Position numbers and translations under genes: made by a program
Shown here: positions 24,710-33,943 of the stretch, one piece after another
Position numbering within the stretch: the first letter of the stretch is position 1
How the letters are laid out: every line of letters begins with the position of its first letter
Assembly: GCF_031127875.1 (NCBI RefSeq)
Contig: NZ_JARXIA010000020.1
Span: 1-64,000 of the forward strand
DNA: 64,000 nt
Source: Pelagicoccus sp. SDUM812005
GTDB taxonomy: Bacteria > Verrucomicrobiota > Verrucomicrobiia > Opitutales > Opitutaceae
Direction of reading: 5' to 3'
Notes under the pieces: generated by a model
Database searches by the model: none
What the model saw: only the letters and a program-made list of their open reading frames with translations
Told to the model about the DNA's origin: nothing

Positions 24710-26893
24710 CTATCTCAGGAATTCTTGCAGGAGCGTGCAGCGGGATTTGGCGTCGGAATTGCGCACGGCCATGGCGTAGGCGGCAGGTTCGCCTACGATG
24801 ACGATCTTCTTCTTGCCGCGTGTGACGGCGGTGTAGATCAGGTTTCGCTGCAGCATCATGAAGTGAGCTTTCAGTAGTGGTATGACCACTACGGGGTATT
24901 CGCTGCCCTGGGATTTGTGGATACTGACTGCGTAGGCGAGCTGCAGGTCGATCATCTCAGAACGATCGTAGGTGGCCTCCTGTCCGTCGAAGTCGACGTC
25001 GAGCAGCCCGTTGACACCGTCGATGCCGGTGACGATGCCGATGTCGCCGTTGAAGACGTTTTTGTCGTAGTTGTTTCGGGTTTGGATGACCTTGTCGCCG
25101 ACCTTGAACTTCAACTGCCCGAAGGGTATGGCTTCGGTTCGTTTGTTGAGGGTTTCTTGCAGGGTCTGGTTTAGGTTGCCGACTCCTGCGAGGCCTTTGT
25201 GCATGGGAGCTAGGGTTTGGGCGTCGGCGATGGGGTCGAGGCAAAGCTCTCCGCGTATGAACAGATCGAATACTTGCGCGACTTTGTGGGCGGCGTCGCT
25301 TTGGTCGCTGGCGGCGACGAACTGGAAGTCTTTCTTGGGGTCGAGCTGGCGCACGTCTTCGAGGGCGGTGGGGAGGGAAACCTCGCCCTTGTTGATGGCG
25401 TGGGCGTAGTGGACAATGGAGCTGAACTTCTTTTGGCGGAAGACGACGTCGAGGGTGACGTATCGGATTTTTCGAGACGCGATGAGGTCTTTCAGCACAT
25501 TGCCGGCTCCGACGGAGGGGAGTTGGTCCACGTCGCCCACGAGGATGAGGTGGGCTTGGGAGGGAATGGCGGAGAGCAGGGCTGCGGCGAGCCGGGCGTC
25601 GAGCATGGAGGCTTCGTCGACGATGACGACGTCGGCGGACAGCGGCTTGTTTTCGTTCATGACGAAGCCGCCTTCCGAGGGATCGAACTTGAGGAGCCGG
25701 TGGATGGTCTGGGCGTAGGCCCGGGTGGATTCGGCGAGACGTTGGGCGGCGCGGCCGGTGGGCGCGGCGAGCAGGATCTTGGCCTTCTTGGCCTTGAGGA
25801 TGGAAACGACGGCGCGAAGAATGGTGGTCTTGCCGGTGCCGGGGCCGCCGGTGAGGATGAAGACTTTGTTGGCGAGGGATCCTTTGATGGCTTCCTTTTG
25901 GGAGTCGCCGAATTCGAAGCCCGCTTTTTCCTGGGCCCAATCGACGGCGATGTCGCGTTTGATGGGCGGGAGGGAGCTTTCGGTTTCCTTGAGGCGCTTG
26001 ATGGCGAGGGCTATCTTTTCCTCGGCGAAGAAGTTGTAGGGGAGCTGTAGGTAGGTGTGCCCGTTGGCGGCTTCGGTGGCGCGGAGCGACTTGGAGGCGA
26101 GGAGGCGCCCGACGCTTTCGTGGACGATTTCGGGCTTGGCCTGGAGCGTTTCGGATGCGAGGGCAGCGAGGTCCTCGAGTGGGTAGGCGGTGTGGCCGTC
26201 GTCTTGCAGCTCCTGCAGGACGAACTCGATGCCGGCGTCGATGCGTTGGGGGGAGTCGTTGGGGATGCCGGTATTGATGGCGATCTTGTCGGCCGTCTTG
26301 AAGCCGATGCCTTGGACTTCGCGGGCGGCGCGGTAGGGCTCGAGTCGCAGGACTTGGGTGGCTTCCGGACCGAACTGCTTGTACATGCGCAGGCAGAGGG
26401 CGGGGGAGAGGCCGTAGGTTTGGCCGAAGATGAAGAGCTCGCGTTGGACGACCTGCTCGTCCCAGGCTTCCTTGATGGAGCGAGCGCGTTGCTTGCCGAT
26501 GCCGCTGACTTCCTGGAGCTTGGCGGATTCCTCGGAGATGACGCGCAGGGTGTCGTCGCCGAAGCGTTCGACGATGCGTTCGGCGAGGCCTTTGGAGACC
26601 CCTTTGACGAGGCCGCTGCCCAAGTACTTGCGAATTCCGTAGATGGAGGCGGGCAGCTCGGACTTGAAGGAGGTGAGCTTAAACTGGGGACCGTGGGTGG
26701 GGTGCTTGGTCCAGGTCCCTTGGATGCGGAGGGTTTCGCCGCACTGCACGCCGCCGAGTTGGCCGGTGATGGTGACTTTTTCGGATCCGTCGCCGGGACG
26801 CAGTTCGGCGATGGTGTAGTTGTTTTCCTCGTTGAAGAAGATGATGCGCTCGAGGACGCCGGAAAGGGATTCTATGTTAGACGGGGCTGGCAA
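24710..26893 (-). CDS. recD2: RecD2 family ATP-dependent DNA helicase
   Basis: A 727-residue SF1B helicase without RecBC partners nearby. The amino half carries an OB-like start (SGVLERIIFFNEENNYTI), helix-hairpin-helix units (VSGIGKQRARSI, VQGIGFKTADKIA) and the RecD2 hairpin-rich linker. The helicase core has ILTGGPGTGKTTILRA (motif I), VVIVDEASMLDARL (motif II), LVGDVDQLPSVGAG (motif III) and AVSIHKSQGSEYPVV and YTAVTRGKKK towards the end. It unwinds DNA 5'-3', with likely roles in repair. The start is a TTG at 26893; no ATG lies ahead of the conserved region. Confidence 0.93.
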   Translation of the reverse strand: MPAPSNIESLSGVLERIIFFNEENNYTIAELRPGDGSEKVTITGQLGGVQCGETLRIQGTWTKHPTHGPQFKLTSFKSELPASIYGIRKYLGSGLVKGVSKGLAERIVERFGDDTLRVISEESAKLQEVSGIGKQRARSIKEAWDEQVVQRELFIFGQTYGLSPALCLRMYKQFGPEATQVLRLEPYRAAREVQGIGFKTADKIAINTGIPNDSPQRIDAGIEFVLQELQDDGHTAYPLEDLAALASETLQAKPEIVHESVGRLLASKSLRATEAANGHTYLQLPYNFFAEEKIALAIKRLKETESSLPPIKRDIAVDWAQEKAGFEFGDSQKEAIKGSLANKVFILTGGPGTGKTTILRAVVSILKAKKAKILLAAPTGRAAQRLAESTRAYAQTIHRLLKFDPSEGGFVMNENKPLSADVVIVDEASMLDARLAAALLSAIPSQAHLILVGDVDQLPSVGAGNVLKDLIASRKIRYVTLDVVFRQKKFSSIVHYAHAINKGEVSLPTALEDVRQLDPKKDFQFVAASDQSDAAHKVAQVFDLFIRGELCLDPIADAQTLAPMHKGLAGVGNLNQTLQETLNKRTEAIPFGQLKFKVGDKVIQTRNNYDKNVFNGDIGIVTGIDGVNGLLDVDFDGQEATYDRSEMIDLQLAYAVSIHKSQGSEYPVVVIPLLKAHFMMLQRNLIYTAVTRGKKKIVIVGEPAAYAMAVRNSDAKSRCTLLQEFLR

Positions 26894-26970
26894 GGTGGAA
26901 GGTAGGGTGGCGTTTGAGTCGCCGCGTGCAACTGTCTTTGTTCCCGGACTTGGTGTTGGAGTTGCTCCTC

Positions 26971-27633
26971 TCAGCGGCCGAAGGCGAGCCAGTGGGAGAC
27001 CTCGGCGAGGGAGTCGAAGACCTTGTCGGCTCCGGCGTTGAGCAGCTCTTCGCGATTGTGGGAGCCGGTGGTGACGCAGAGGGCGGCCATGCCGCCGGCT
27101 CGGGCGGCTTGGATGTCGAAGGGGGAGTCGCCGACCATGGCGAGCTGCTCTCCGGGGATGCCCATCTTTTCGATGGCGAGGGCGCTGAATTCCGGTTGCG
27201 GCTTGCGGAAGGGGGTGTCCTCGGCTCCGAGAACGAATTCGAAGCGCTCGCTGTAGCCTTCGTTTTCGATGATGGCTCGGGAGTGCCTGCCGGTTTTGTT
27301 GGTGAAGATGGCGGCTTTGAGTCCGGTGGAGTTGCAGTGGTCGAGCAGCTCGTCGGCTCCGTGCAGCACGATGACGCCTTGGAGGTGGATTTCCTCGAAG
27401 CGGCGGCGCCAGATTTCCTTGCCGGCTTCGACGTGCTCGGCGGGGAGGAACTTTTGGATGGTGACCGGCATGGATCCGCCGATGCTGCGTTTCACTTTTT
27501 CGGAGGTCGGTTCCTGGAAGCCGAGCTCCCGGCAGGCGTATTGGAAACAGCGCGTGATGGTTTGGATGTGGTCGACGAAGGTGCCGTCCAGATCGATGAG
27601 GATGCCGCGAATTTTGCTAGGTGTTACTTCCAT
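26971..27633 (-). CDS. HAD-superfamily phosphatase (phosphoglycolate phosphatase-like)
   Basis: A 220-residue class IA HAD hydrolase: ILIDLDGTFVDH (nucleophile Asp), IFTNKTGRHS (motif II), RKPQPEFSALAIEKMG (Lys of motif III) and MVGDSPFDIQAARAGG (metal Asp). A cap domain of about 70 residues sits after the first motif. Members often remove phosphate from phosphoglycolate or a sugar phosphate; substrate is not settled here. It lies 77 bases upstream of recD2 on the same strand, so the two may share a message. ATG at 27633. Confidence 0.87.
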   Translation of the reverse strand: MEVTPSKIRGILIDLDGTFVDHIQTITRCFQYACRELGFQEPTSEKVKRSIGGSMPVTIQKFLPAEHVEAGKEIWRRRFEEIHLQGVIVLHGADELLDHCNSTGLKAAIFTNKTGRHSRAIIENEGYSERFEFVLGAEDTPFRKPQPEFSALAIEKMGIPGEQLAMVGDSPFDIQAARAGGMAALCVTTGSHNREELLNAGADKVFDSLAEVSHWLAFGR

Positions 27634-27777
27634 CTTGTTCTTGGGGAAAGTGGGTGGCGCCCTAGGGGATTCATGGCAATTCGCTTTTAACTTAATTTTG
27701 GAACTTCGCGGGATTGCTGCGGTTTTGCCTTATTGAACTTATTAATTTTGTGTTTCAAAGGGAAACGAGGCTGGCCA

Positions 27778-28929
27778 ATGAGGGGAATTCGCGCCCTATT
27801 TCGGTCTTTAGTCTATTTACGTATGCGTATCAAAAATTGGGGAATATTCGCTTTCATCGCTGGCTACCACGTGCTGCTCATCGCACTGCTGCCCGCGTAC
27901 ATTTCTGTTTTCAGCTGGGAGTCGCTGGTGCTGTTTGGCGTGACTTGGGCCATTTCGGTCTTCTCGATCACGGCGGGTTACCACCGCTTGTTTTCGCACA
28001 ACACCTACAAGGCCAAGCCCGTTTACGAGTGGGCCTGCCTGCTTTCTTCTAGCCTGGCGATCGAGTCCTCGGCCCTGCAGTGGTCGCACGACCACCGTAT
28101 CCACCACAGCCATGTGGACACCGACAAGGACCCGTACAGCATCAACAAGGGCTTCTGGTACGCCCACATCTGGTGGATGTTCAGCTACAACGAGCCGATC
28201 GATAAGCGCTTGGTGAAGGACTTGCTCAAGAACCCGCGGGTGATGTTCCAGCACAACCACTATGCCTTGATGACGATCGCCGTGAACGTGGCGGTGGTAG
28301 GCATCGGCTGTTTCTTCATGGAGCCGATCGCGGCCCTTTTCGCCGGTTTCTTCATGCGTCTTTTCGCGATCCACCACTGTACTTGGTTCATCAACAGCTT
28401 GTGCCACGTTTGGGGCGCCCGCACCTATGCGAAGGAGCTGACGGCGGTGGACAACGCGGTTCTGGCCCTTTTCACTTTCGGCGAAGGCTACCACAACTAC
28501 CACCACACCATGGCGAACGACTACCGCAACGGGGTTCGCTGGTACCACTTCGACCCGACCAAGTGGCTGATCTGGACCTCATCCAAGCTCGGTCTCGTTT
28601 CGGACCTGCGTTGGGTGAGCGACGTGAAGCTTCGCCAGATGCTGGTCAAGAAGGACAAGAACTTGCTGCTGGAGCGCATTCGCCACGAGATCGACGAGAC
28701 TTCCAAGGAGCTGCACAACAAGCTCGAGCACCTCTCTGAGAACTTCGAGGAAAAGGCGGCTTCCTTGATGGTTAAGATCCGCGAGCTCAAGAGCGCCACC
28801 GACGAGCGCCGTAAGCTGCTGGAGATCGAGATCAAGCAGCAGAAGAAGGAGCTTCACGCGATGTGGAAGTCGTGGATCAAGCTCACGGAGTTCACTTCCG
28901 CTCGCTACGAGCTCGGACACGCCCACTAG
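27778..28929 (+). CDS. Fatty acid (acyl-CoA type) desaturase with long coiled-coil tail
   Basis: A membrane desaturase of the delta-9 acyl-CoA type. The three histidine boxes are complete: HRLFSH, HRIHHSH and GEGYHNYHHT, with four hydrophobic segments arranged around them. It introduces a double bond in an acyl chain at the membrane, using oxygen. After the catalytic domain a tail of roughly 95 residues is almost wholly charged helix (LLERIRHEIDETSKELH... to AMWKSWIKLTEF), predicted coiled coil, which is unusual for the family. Start: ATG 27778 has GAGG 8 bases ahead; ATG 27823 (MRIKNWGIF) is a shorter alternative with no Shine-Dalgarno. A strong terminator follows. Confidence 0.9.
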   Translation: MRGIRALFRSLVYLRMRIKNWGIFAFIAGYHVLLIALLPAYISVFSWESLVLFGVTWAISVFSITAGYHRLFSHNTYKAKPVYEWACLLSSSLAIESSALQWSHDHRIHHSHVDTDKDPYSINKGFWYAHIWWMFSYNEPIDKRLVKDLLKNPRVMFQHNHYALMTIAVNVAVVGIGCFFMEPIAALFAGFFMRLFAIHHCTWFINSLCHVWGARTYAKELTAVDNAVLALFTFGEGYHNYHHTMANDYRNGVRWYHFDPTKWLIWTSSKLGLVSDLRWVSDVKLRQMLVKKDKNLLLERIRHEIDETSKELHNKLEHLSENFEEKAASLMVKIRELKSATDERRKLLEIEIKQQKKELHAMWKSWIKLTEFTSARYELGHAH

Positions 28930-29008
28930 TTTCCCTTCCCCAGGGGCAGATCGCTGTCGGCTGCGCATGCAGGCTGGAGGCGTTCGGACTAATAATTTTT
29001 CCGCTCAG

Positions 29009-29050
29009 CGGCTCATTCTAATTTTCTGAATGAGCCGTTGTTTTTTTTTC
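29009..29050 (+). terminator. Strong intrinsic terminator after the desaturase
   Basis: CGGCTCATTC (29009-29018) and GAATGAGCCG (29028-29037) form a perfect 10-bp stem with a 9-base loop, followed by TTG and nine Ts. It precedes the ABC-F gene by about 35 bases and isolates it from the desaturase. Confidence 0.93.
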
Positions 29051-29084
29051 CGCCCTTGCTAGGGTGCTTCGCTTTTTAAGAACC

Positions 29085-30713
29085 ATGATCGGACTCAAGA
29101 ATCTCCACCTTCGCTACGGCGAGAAAGTAATTTTCGGCGATGTATCGCTTACGATCGGCGTGCGCGACCGCATTGGTCTGGTAGGATCCAATGGCGCCGG
29201 TAAGTCGACGCTGCTGAAGCTGATGCTCGACGAGGTTGAAATCGATCGCGGCGAATTCGAGAAGCCCGACTGGGTGACGCTCGGCTACTTGCCGCAGGAT
29301 GGCATCGAAGTAAGGGGCCGCTCTCTCTATAAGGAGGTCGAGACGGCTTTCGACGACGCTTTGGAGCTGCAGGCCAAGATCGACGAGGCGGACGAGAAGC
29401 TGGCCGAGATGGATACCAGTTCCGAGGAGTACTACGACATGATCGACATGATCGGCGGCTGGGAGCAGAAGCTCGAGGAGTACGAGCCGGAGAAGATGAA
29501 GTCCAAGATCGAGCGTGTCTTGCTCGGCCTGGGCTTCGCGATCGAGGACATGGATCGCGACACGGGAGAGTTTTCCGGTGGGTGGCAGATGCGTATCGCA
29601 TTGGCGAAGCTCCTGCTGCGTCAGCCGTCGCTATTGCTCCTCGACGAGCCGACCAACCACTTGGATATCATCGCCCAGAACTGGTTCGAGGACTATCTGA
29701 AGCGCTACGAGGGCTCGATCATGGTGATTTCCCACGATCGCGCTTTTCTCGACGCGGTGACGAATCGCACCCTGCACCTCAGCTTGGGCAACATCTCTTC
29801 CTACAAGGGCAACTACAGCTTCTACCTGAAGGAGTCGCAGGCCCGCCTCGACGCCTTGCGCAAGCAGAAGGCGAACCAGGAAAAGGAGATCCAGCGCCAG
29901 AAGGACTTCATCAATCGCTTCCGTTCCAACGTGAAGAAGGCGTCCATGGTGCAGAGCCGCATCAAGGCCCTCGAGAAGCTGGAGATCATCGAGATGCCGA
30001 AGACGGAGCGGAAAATGTTCTTCCGTTTTCCGGAGCCGCCACCGAGCAGCCAGAAGGTGATCGAGCTGATCAACATGTCGAAGCGCTATGGCGATCTCGA
30101 GGTTTTCAACAACTTCAACTTCCACATCGACAAGGGCGACCGTATCGCGGTGGTAGGTGTCAACGGCGCGGGTAAGTCGACCTTGGCTCGTGTCTTGGCG
30201 GGCATCGAGCCGTTCCAGTCCGGAGAGCGGGTGGTAGGCTTGAACACGGTGCTGGCCTATTTCGCCCAGCAGCAGGCCGAGGAGCTCGACCCTCAGAAGA
30301 CTGCGTTGGAAGAGGTGGAGGCTGCGGCTGCCGACGCGGGGCACGAGGACGCGAATCCGCGGGCTGTGTTGGGAGCTTTGCTTTTCCGCAAGGACGATGT
30401 ATTCAAGCCGACCACGGTCCTGTCCGGAGGGGAGCGCAATCGTTTGGCCTTGGCCAAGATCCTGATGAAGCGGGCCAACACCATCATCCTCGACGAACCG
30501 ACCAACCACTTGGACATCCGAAGCAAGGAGACGCTGCAAGACGCGATCAAGGCCTTCGACGGCACTATCATATTGGTGAGCCACGACCGCGACTTCCTCG
30601 ATCCGCTGGTCAACAAGGTATTGGAAGTCCGTAAGGATGGAACGCGTCTCCTGACCTGCAACGTCAGCGAATACATCGCCCGCATCGAAGAAGAGTCCGG
30701 CGGCCGTCGCTAG
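29085..30713 (+). CDS. ABC-F family ATPase (ribosome-associated)
   Basis: A 542-residue protein with two ATPase domains and no membrane segment: GSNGAGKSTLLKL and GVNGAGKSTLARV (Walker A), FSGGWQMRIALAK and LSGGERNRLALAK (signatures), and LLDEPTNHLDI twice. The charged linker between the domains (about residues 240-320) is the P-site tRNA interaction motif region. ABC-F proteins act on the ribosome, for example in relieving stalls or resisting antibiotics. The carboxy arm of Uup (coiled coil) is absent. ATG at 29085. The gene is enclosed by terminators on both sides, so it is a single-gene unit. Confidence 0.93.
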   Translation: MIGLKNLHLRYGEKVIFGDVSLTIGVRDRIGLVGSNGAGKSTLLKLMLDEVEIDRGEFEKPDWVTLGYLPQDGIEVRGRSLYKEVETAFDDALELQAKIDEADEKLAEMDTSSEEYYDMIDMIGGWEQKLEEYEPEKMKSKIERVLLGLGFAIEDMDRDTGEFSGGWQMRIALAKLLLRQPSLLLLDEPTNHLDIIAQNWFEDYLKRYEGSIMVISHDRAFLDAVTNRTLHLSLGNISSYKGNYSFYLKESQARLDALRKQKANQEKEIQRQKDFINRFRSNVKKASMVQSRIKALEKLEIIEMPKTERKMFFRFPEPPPSSQKVIELINMSKRYGDLEVFNNFNFHIDKGDRIAVVGVNGAGKSTLARVLAGIEPFQSGERVVGLNTVLAYFAQQQAEELDPQKTALEEVEAAAADAGHEDANPRAVLGALLFRKDDVFKPTTVLSGGERNRLALAKILMKRANTIILDEPTNHLDIRSKETLQDAIKAFDGTIILVSHDRDFLDPLVNKVLEVRKDGTRLLTCNVSEYIARIEEESGGRR

Positions 30714-30760
30714 TCCGTTGGAGCGGATTGGTTCTCGGCTTGGAGCGACACGCTTTTCAG

Positions 30761-30803
30761 AGCCCCTTCACCTCGGTCTGATCCGAGTGAAGGGGCTTTT
30801 TTG
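30761..30803 (+). terminator. Strong intrinsic terminator after the ABC-F gene
   Basis: AGCCCCTTCACCTCGG (30761-30776) pairs with CCGAGTGAAGGGGCT (30783-30797) with one bulge, followed by a TTTTTT run. Confidence 0.92.
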
Positions 30804-30958
30804 CTAGCGGCCAAAAGCGTCGGCCTGTTCTGCATTTATTTTGGTTGCTGCGGGGTGGGAGGTGCTTCGTTCATTTGCATAAGTAATAAATATTAGGTTT
30901 CGTTTGCTACTTGGCGGTTTCGCATATCACTTTCAAGACTTCCCCGAACCCGCTCCCG

Positions 30959-33943
30959 ATGTCCTCCTCACTTGTACAGGAATCCGAAACCCCGGCCTAC
31001 AAGCAGTTATCCGTGCGCGTGCTGATCGGCCTGCTGGTCTTTCTCGCGCTGGTGATTGGCGCTACCTACGTGGCCATCCAGGCTGCGGCGGAGCGCACGC
31101 TCGTAGATCAGGCGGAAAAGCTGCATCGCGAGATCGGGCAGAAGATCGTCTTGAAGCTAGGAGAGCGCGTGGCAGGGACCGAGGCCTTGACTCGTTCCTT
31201 GGCTAAGCTGGGGGAGACCTTGCCGTCCGACGAATCGGTCTACCGGGAGGTGATTCCGAAGCTCTTGAACTTCGAGGAGGAGATCCCTGCGGCGAACCGT
31301 TTGGTCGCTGGCGGCGGGATTTGGCCGGAGCCGGGGGAGTTCAAGGCAGGCGTGGCGCGACGCTCGTTTTTTTGGTCGCGCGACGTGGAAGGGAATTTGC
31401 TGTACTACGACGACTATAATGAACCTGCGGGCGCGGGATACCACAACGAGGAGTGGTACGTGCCGGCCCGCTATTTGCAGAAAGGGGAGGTGTATTGGTC
31501 GAAGTCTTACATGGATCCTTATTCGTTCGTGCCGATGGTGACTTGTACGGCTCCCTATTGGAGGGATGGACGCTTTGCAGGGGTGGCCACGGTGGACCTG
31601 CGGTTGGACGGGATCTCGGAATTTATGGCCGAGCAGGCGGAGCATATCGAAGGCTACGCGTTTGCGGTGGACCGTAATAATCGCTTGATCTCTTTCCCCG
31701 ATCCGGAGCTGGGGAAGCGCTCCCATCTGGATGGGACGGGACAGAAAGTGGTGGAGTACCGTTTGGTGGGGGAGGTCGCTCCCGGTCGTTCGTCGTTTAG
31801 CGGGATCGCAGAGCGTATCGAAAAATTTAGTACAGTAGGAGACGCGAGGGTGAGCAGCGCGATCGCGGGGGAATCCAAATGGCTGGCGGAAAGGCTTGCG
31901 GCGGAGTCGTACCAGATCGACGCGGATGAAGCCCGGCGAATTGCCGGATCGCTTTTGTCGCGCGGCAACCTCGAGCCGCGGGTGGAGCAGTTTCGCATGG
32001 AGCAGGAGTTCTTCCTGAAGCAAAGCTCCTTGATCAGTTTGTTCTCGGTCCCGTCGACGGACTGGAAGGTTCTGGTGGCGATGCCGTCGGAATATTCGGA
32101 CAAGGCAGTGTCCCACGTGGTCGGGACGGTGGCGAAGACGGTCCTGAGCGTGGTCGCGCTGATCTGCGCCCTTCTTTACGCTTACCTTTGGTTTAGCATG
32201 TTTTCGCCGGTCAAGGCTTTGCGGGGAGAGGTGCGCAAGCTGGCTTTGGGAGGCGATAGCGGGGCGCGGCTGGAGCTGGAGGGGGACGACGAGCTCGGGC
32301 GAATCGCCTATTGGTTCAACAAGCGGACGGACCAGCTTAACGAAGCCTTGGCGGAGCTGAAGAAGAGCAACGCGAGCTTGGAGGAGGCGAAGCTTGCGGC
32401 GGAGTCGGCGAGTCGGACCAAAAACGTTTTCCTTGCATCCATGAGCCATGAAATTCGTACGCCGATGAATGCGATCATCGGATTGACGGCTTTGCTGAGC
32501 GAGATGGAGCTGGGCAAGGAGCAGAAGAATTTCGTGGATACCATTCGCGCCTCGTCGGAGTCGCTGCTTTCTCTCATCAACGATATTTTGGACTATACGA
32601 AGATCGAGGCGAACGAGCTCGATTTGGAGTTGGTGGAGTTCGACTTGCGCGAGGTCATGGAGGAGCTCTCCGGCATGATTTCGGTACAAGCCGAGGAGAA
32701 GGGCTTGGGATTGAGTTGCTACCTTCAGACCGACGTCGAAGGGCAGGTGCTGGGAGACCCGGGGCGTTTGAGGCAGATCTTGCTCAACTTGGCTTCCAAT
32801 GCGATCAAGTTCACGATTTCAGGTCGAGTGGATATCAGTGGAACCTGTATCGAAGAGACTGATACGCATCAAACGCTTGAGTTTTGCGTGAAGGATACGG
32901 GAATCGGCATTCCCGAGTCGGCGTTCGAGAATCTTTTCGATTCCTTTCGCCAAGTCGATTCGACGACGACGCGGAAGTTCGGCGGCACAGGGCTGGGCTT
33001 GGCCATTTGCAAGCGCTTGTGCGACAAGATGGGCGGGGCGATTTCGGTCTCGAGCAAGCAGGGGCTCGGCTCGGAGTTCACTTTTACGGTTCGCCTGGAA
33101 AAGGTGGCGCGGCCTCAGTCGAATGGCTCAGGGCCGCCGCGGCGTATTGCTTGGGTCGCTTTCGTGGTAGACAACGATTGGCCCCATGGCGAGATGCTGC
33201 AGTCGGAATTGCGCTGGTTCGGGCTCGAAGCACGACTGTTCAAGGACCTTTCGGAGATGGAAACGGCGTTGCGCGCTTGCCGCGAGCAGGTTGTCGTTTT
33301 TGCCGGTCAGGTGAACGGGCTGTCCCATGAGCAGTTGCTCAAGGACCTGGTGAGGATGGATGCCTCGGCGTTGAAGGGGGTCGTCTCCTTTGCGAGCGCG
33401 GTGAGAAGTTATGCATTGAATCCCAGCGTGAAGGCGTCTTTGGCGGACTCGATTGACAAGCCGTTCAGCAGATCGCGCCTGGAGAAGTGTATCCAGAAAT
33501 TGGGGAACGAAGAAGGGACTGAGGACGACGGGGCGGAAGATCGCGAAGAAGATGGGATCTTTGCTGGCTATCGGGTCTTGCTGGTGGAAGACCACCCGGT
33601 TAACCAGAAAGTTGCTTCCCGGATGCTCACGAGCATGGGGGTATCCTGTCTCGTGGCGGGAGATGGACAGGAGGCCATTGAGGCGGTCGCGGGAACGGAA
33701 AAGTTGGATGCGATCATCATGGATTGGCAGATGCCAATCATGGATGGTCTCGATGCCGCTCGTCGCATTCGCTCCATGGGTGGTTGGCGAGCTCAGATTC
33801 CGATCGTAGCGATGACGGCGAACGCGATGCATGGAGATCGCGAAAAATGCCTGAAGGCAGGGATGGACGACTATGTGAGCAAGCCGGTCGTGCCGGAAGA
33901 TTTGAGAGCGGTCCTCGGTCGGATTTTCAAGCGAGGGTCCTAG
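30959..33943 (+). CDS. Hybrid sensor histidine kinase/response regulator
   Basis: A 994-residue inner-membrane sensor. A first helix lies at residues 23-42 (VLIGLLVFLALVIGATYVAI), followed by a periplasmic Cache-like domain (about 45-390), a second helix (about 396-420), a HAMP linker and a coiled coil. The HisKA box FLASMSHEIRTPMNAIIG has phospho-acceptor His497; the HATPase domain (about 600-720) contains NAIKFT, DTGIGIP and GGTGLGLAI. A degenerate receiver (about 725-850) lacks the acceptor Asp. The final receiver (about 870-990) has acceptor Asp922 in MDWQMPIMDG. The input signal and output partner are unknown; no response regulator gene is adjacent. ATG 30959. The stop overlaps the next gene's stop in a shared CTAG. 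Confidence 0.93.
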   Translation: MSSSLVQESETPAYKQLSVRVLIGLLVFLALVIGATYVAIQAAAERTLVDQAEKLHREIGQKIVLKLGERVAGTEALTRSLAKLGETLPSDESVYREVIPKLLNFEEEIPAANRLVAGGGIWPEPGEFKAGVARRSFFWSRDVEGNLLYYDDYNEPAGAGYHNEEWYVPARYLQKGEVYWSKSYMDPYSFVPMVTCTAPYWRDGRFAGVATVDLRLDGISEFMAEQAEHIEGYAFAVDRNNRLISFPDPELGKRSHLDGTGQKVVEYRLVGEVAPGRSSFSGIAERIEKFSTVGDARVSSAIAGESKWLAERLAAESYQIDADEARRIAGSLLSRGNLEPRVEQFRMEQEFFLKQSSLISLFSVPSTDWKVLVAMPSEYSDKAVSHVVGTVAKTVLSVVALICALLYAYLWFSMFSPVKALRGEVRKLALGGDSGARLELEGDDELGRIAYWFNKRTDQLNEALAELKKSNASLEEAKLAAESASRTKNVFLASMSHEIRTPMNAIIGLTALLSEMELGKEQKNFVDTIRASSESLLSLINDILDYTKIEANELDLELVEFDLREVMEELSGMISVQAEEKGLGLSCYLQTDVEGQVLGDPGRLRQILLNLASNAIKFTISGRVDISGTCIEETDTHQTLEFCVKDTGIGIPESAFENLFDSFRQVDSTTTRKFGGTGLGLAICKRLCDKMGGAISVSSKQGLGSEFTFTVRLEKVARPQSNGSGPPRRIAWVAFVVDNDWPHGEMLQSELRWFGLEARLFKDLSEMETALRACREQVVVFAGQVNGLSHEQLLKDLVRMDASALKGVVSFASAVRSYALNPSVKASLADSIDKPFSRSRLEKCIQKLGNEEGTEDDGAEDREEDGIFAGYRVLLVEDHPVNQKVASRMLTSMGVSCLVAGDGQEAIEAVAGTEKLDAIIMDWQMPIMDGLDAARRIRSMGGWRAQIPIVAMTANAMHGDREKCLKAGMDDYVSKPVVPEDLRAVLGRIFKRGS

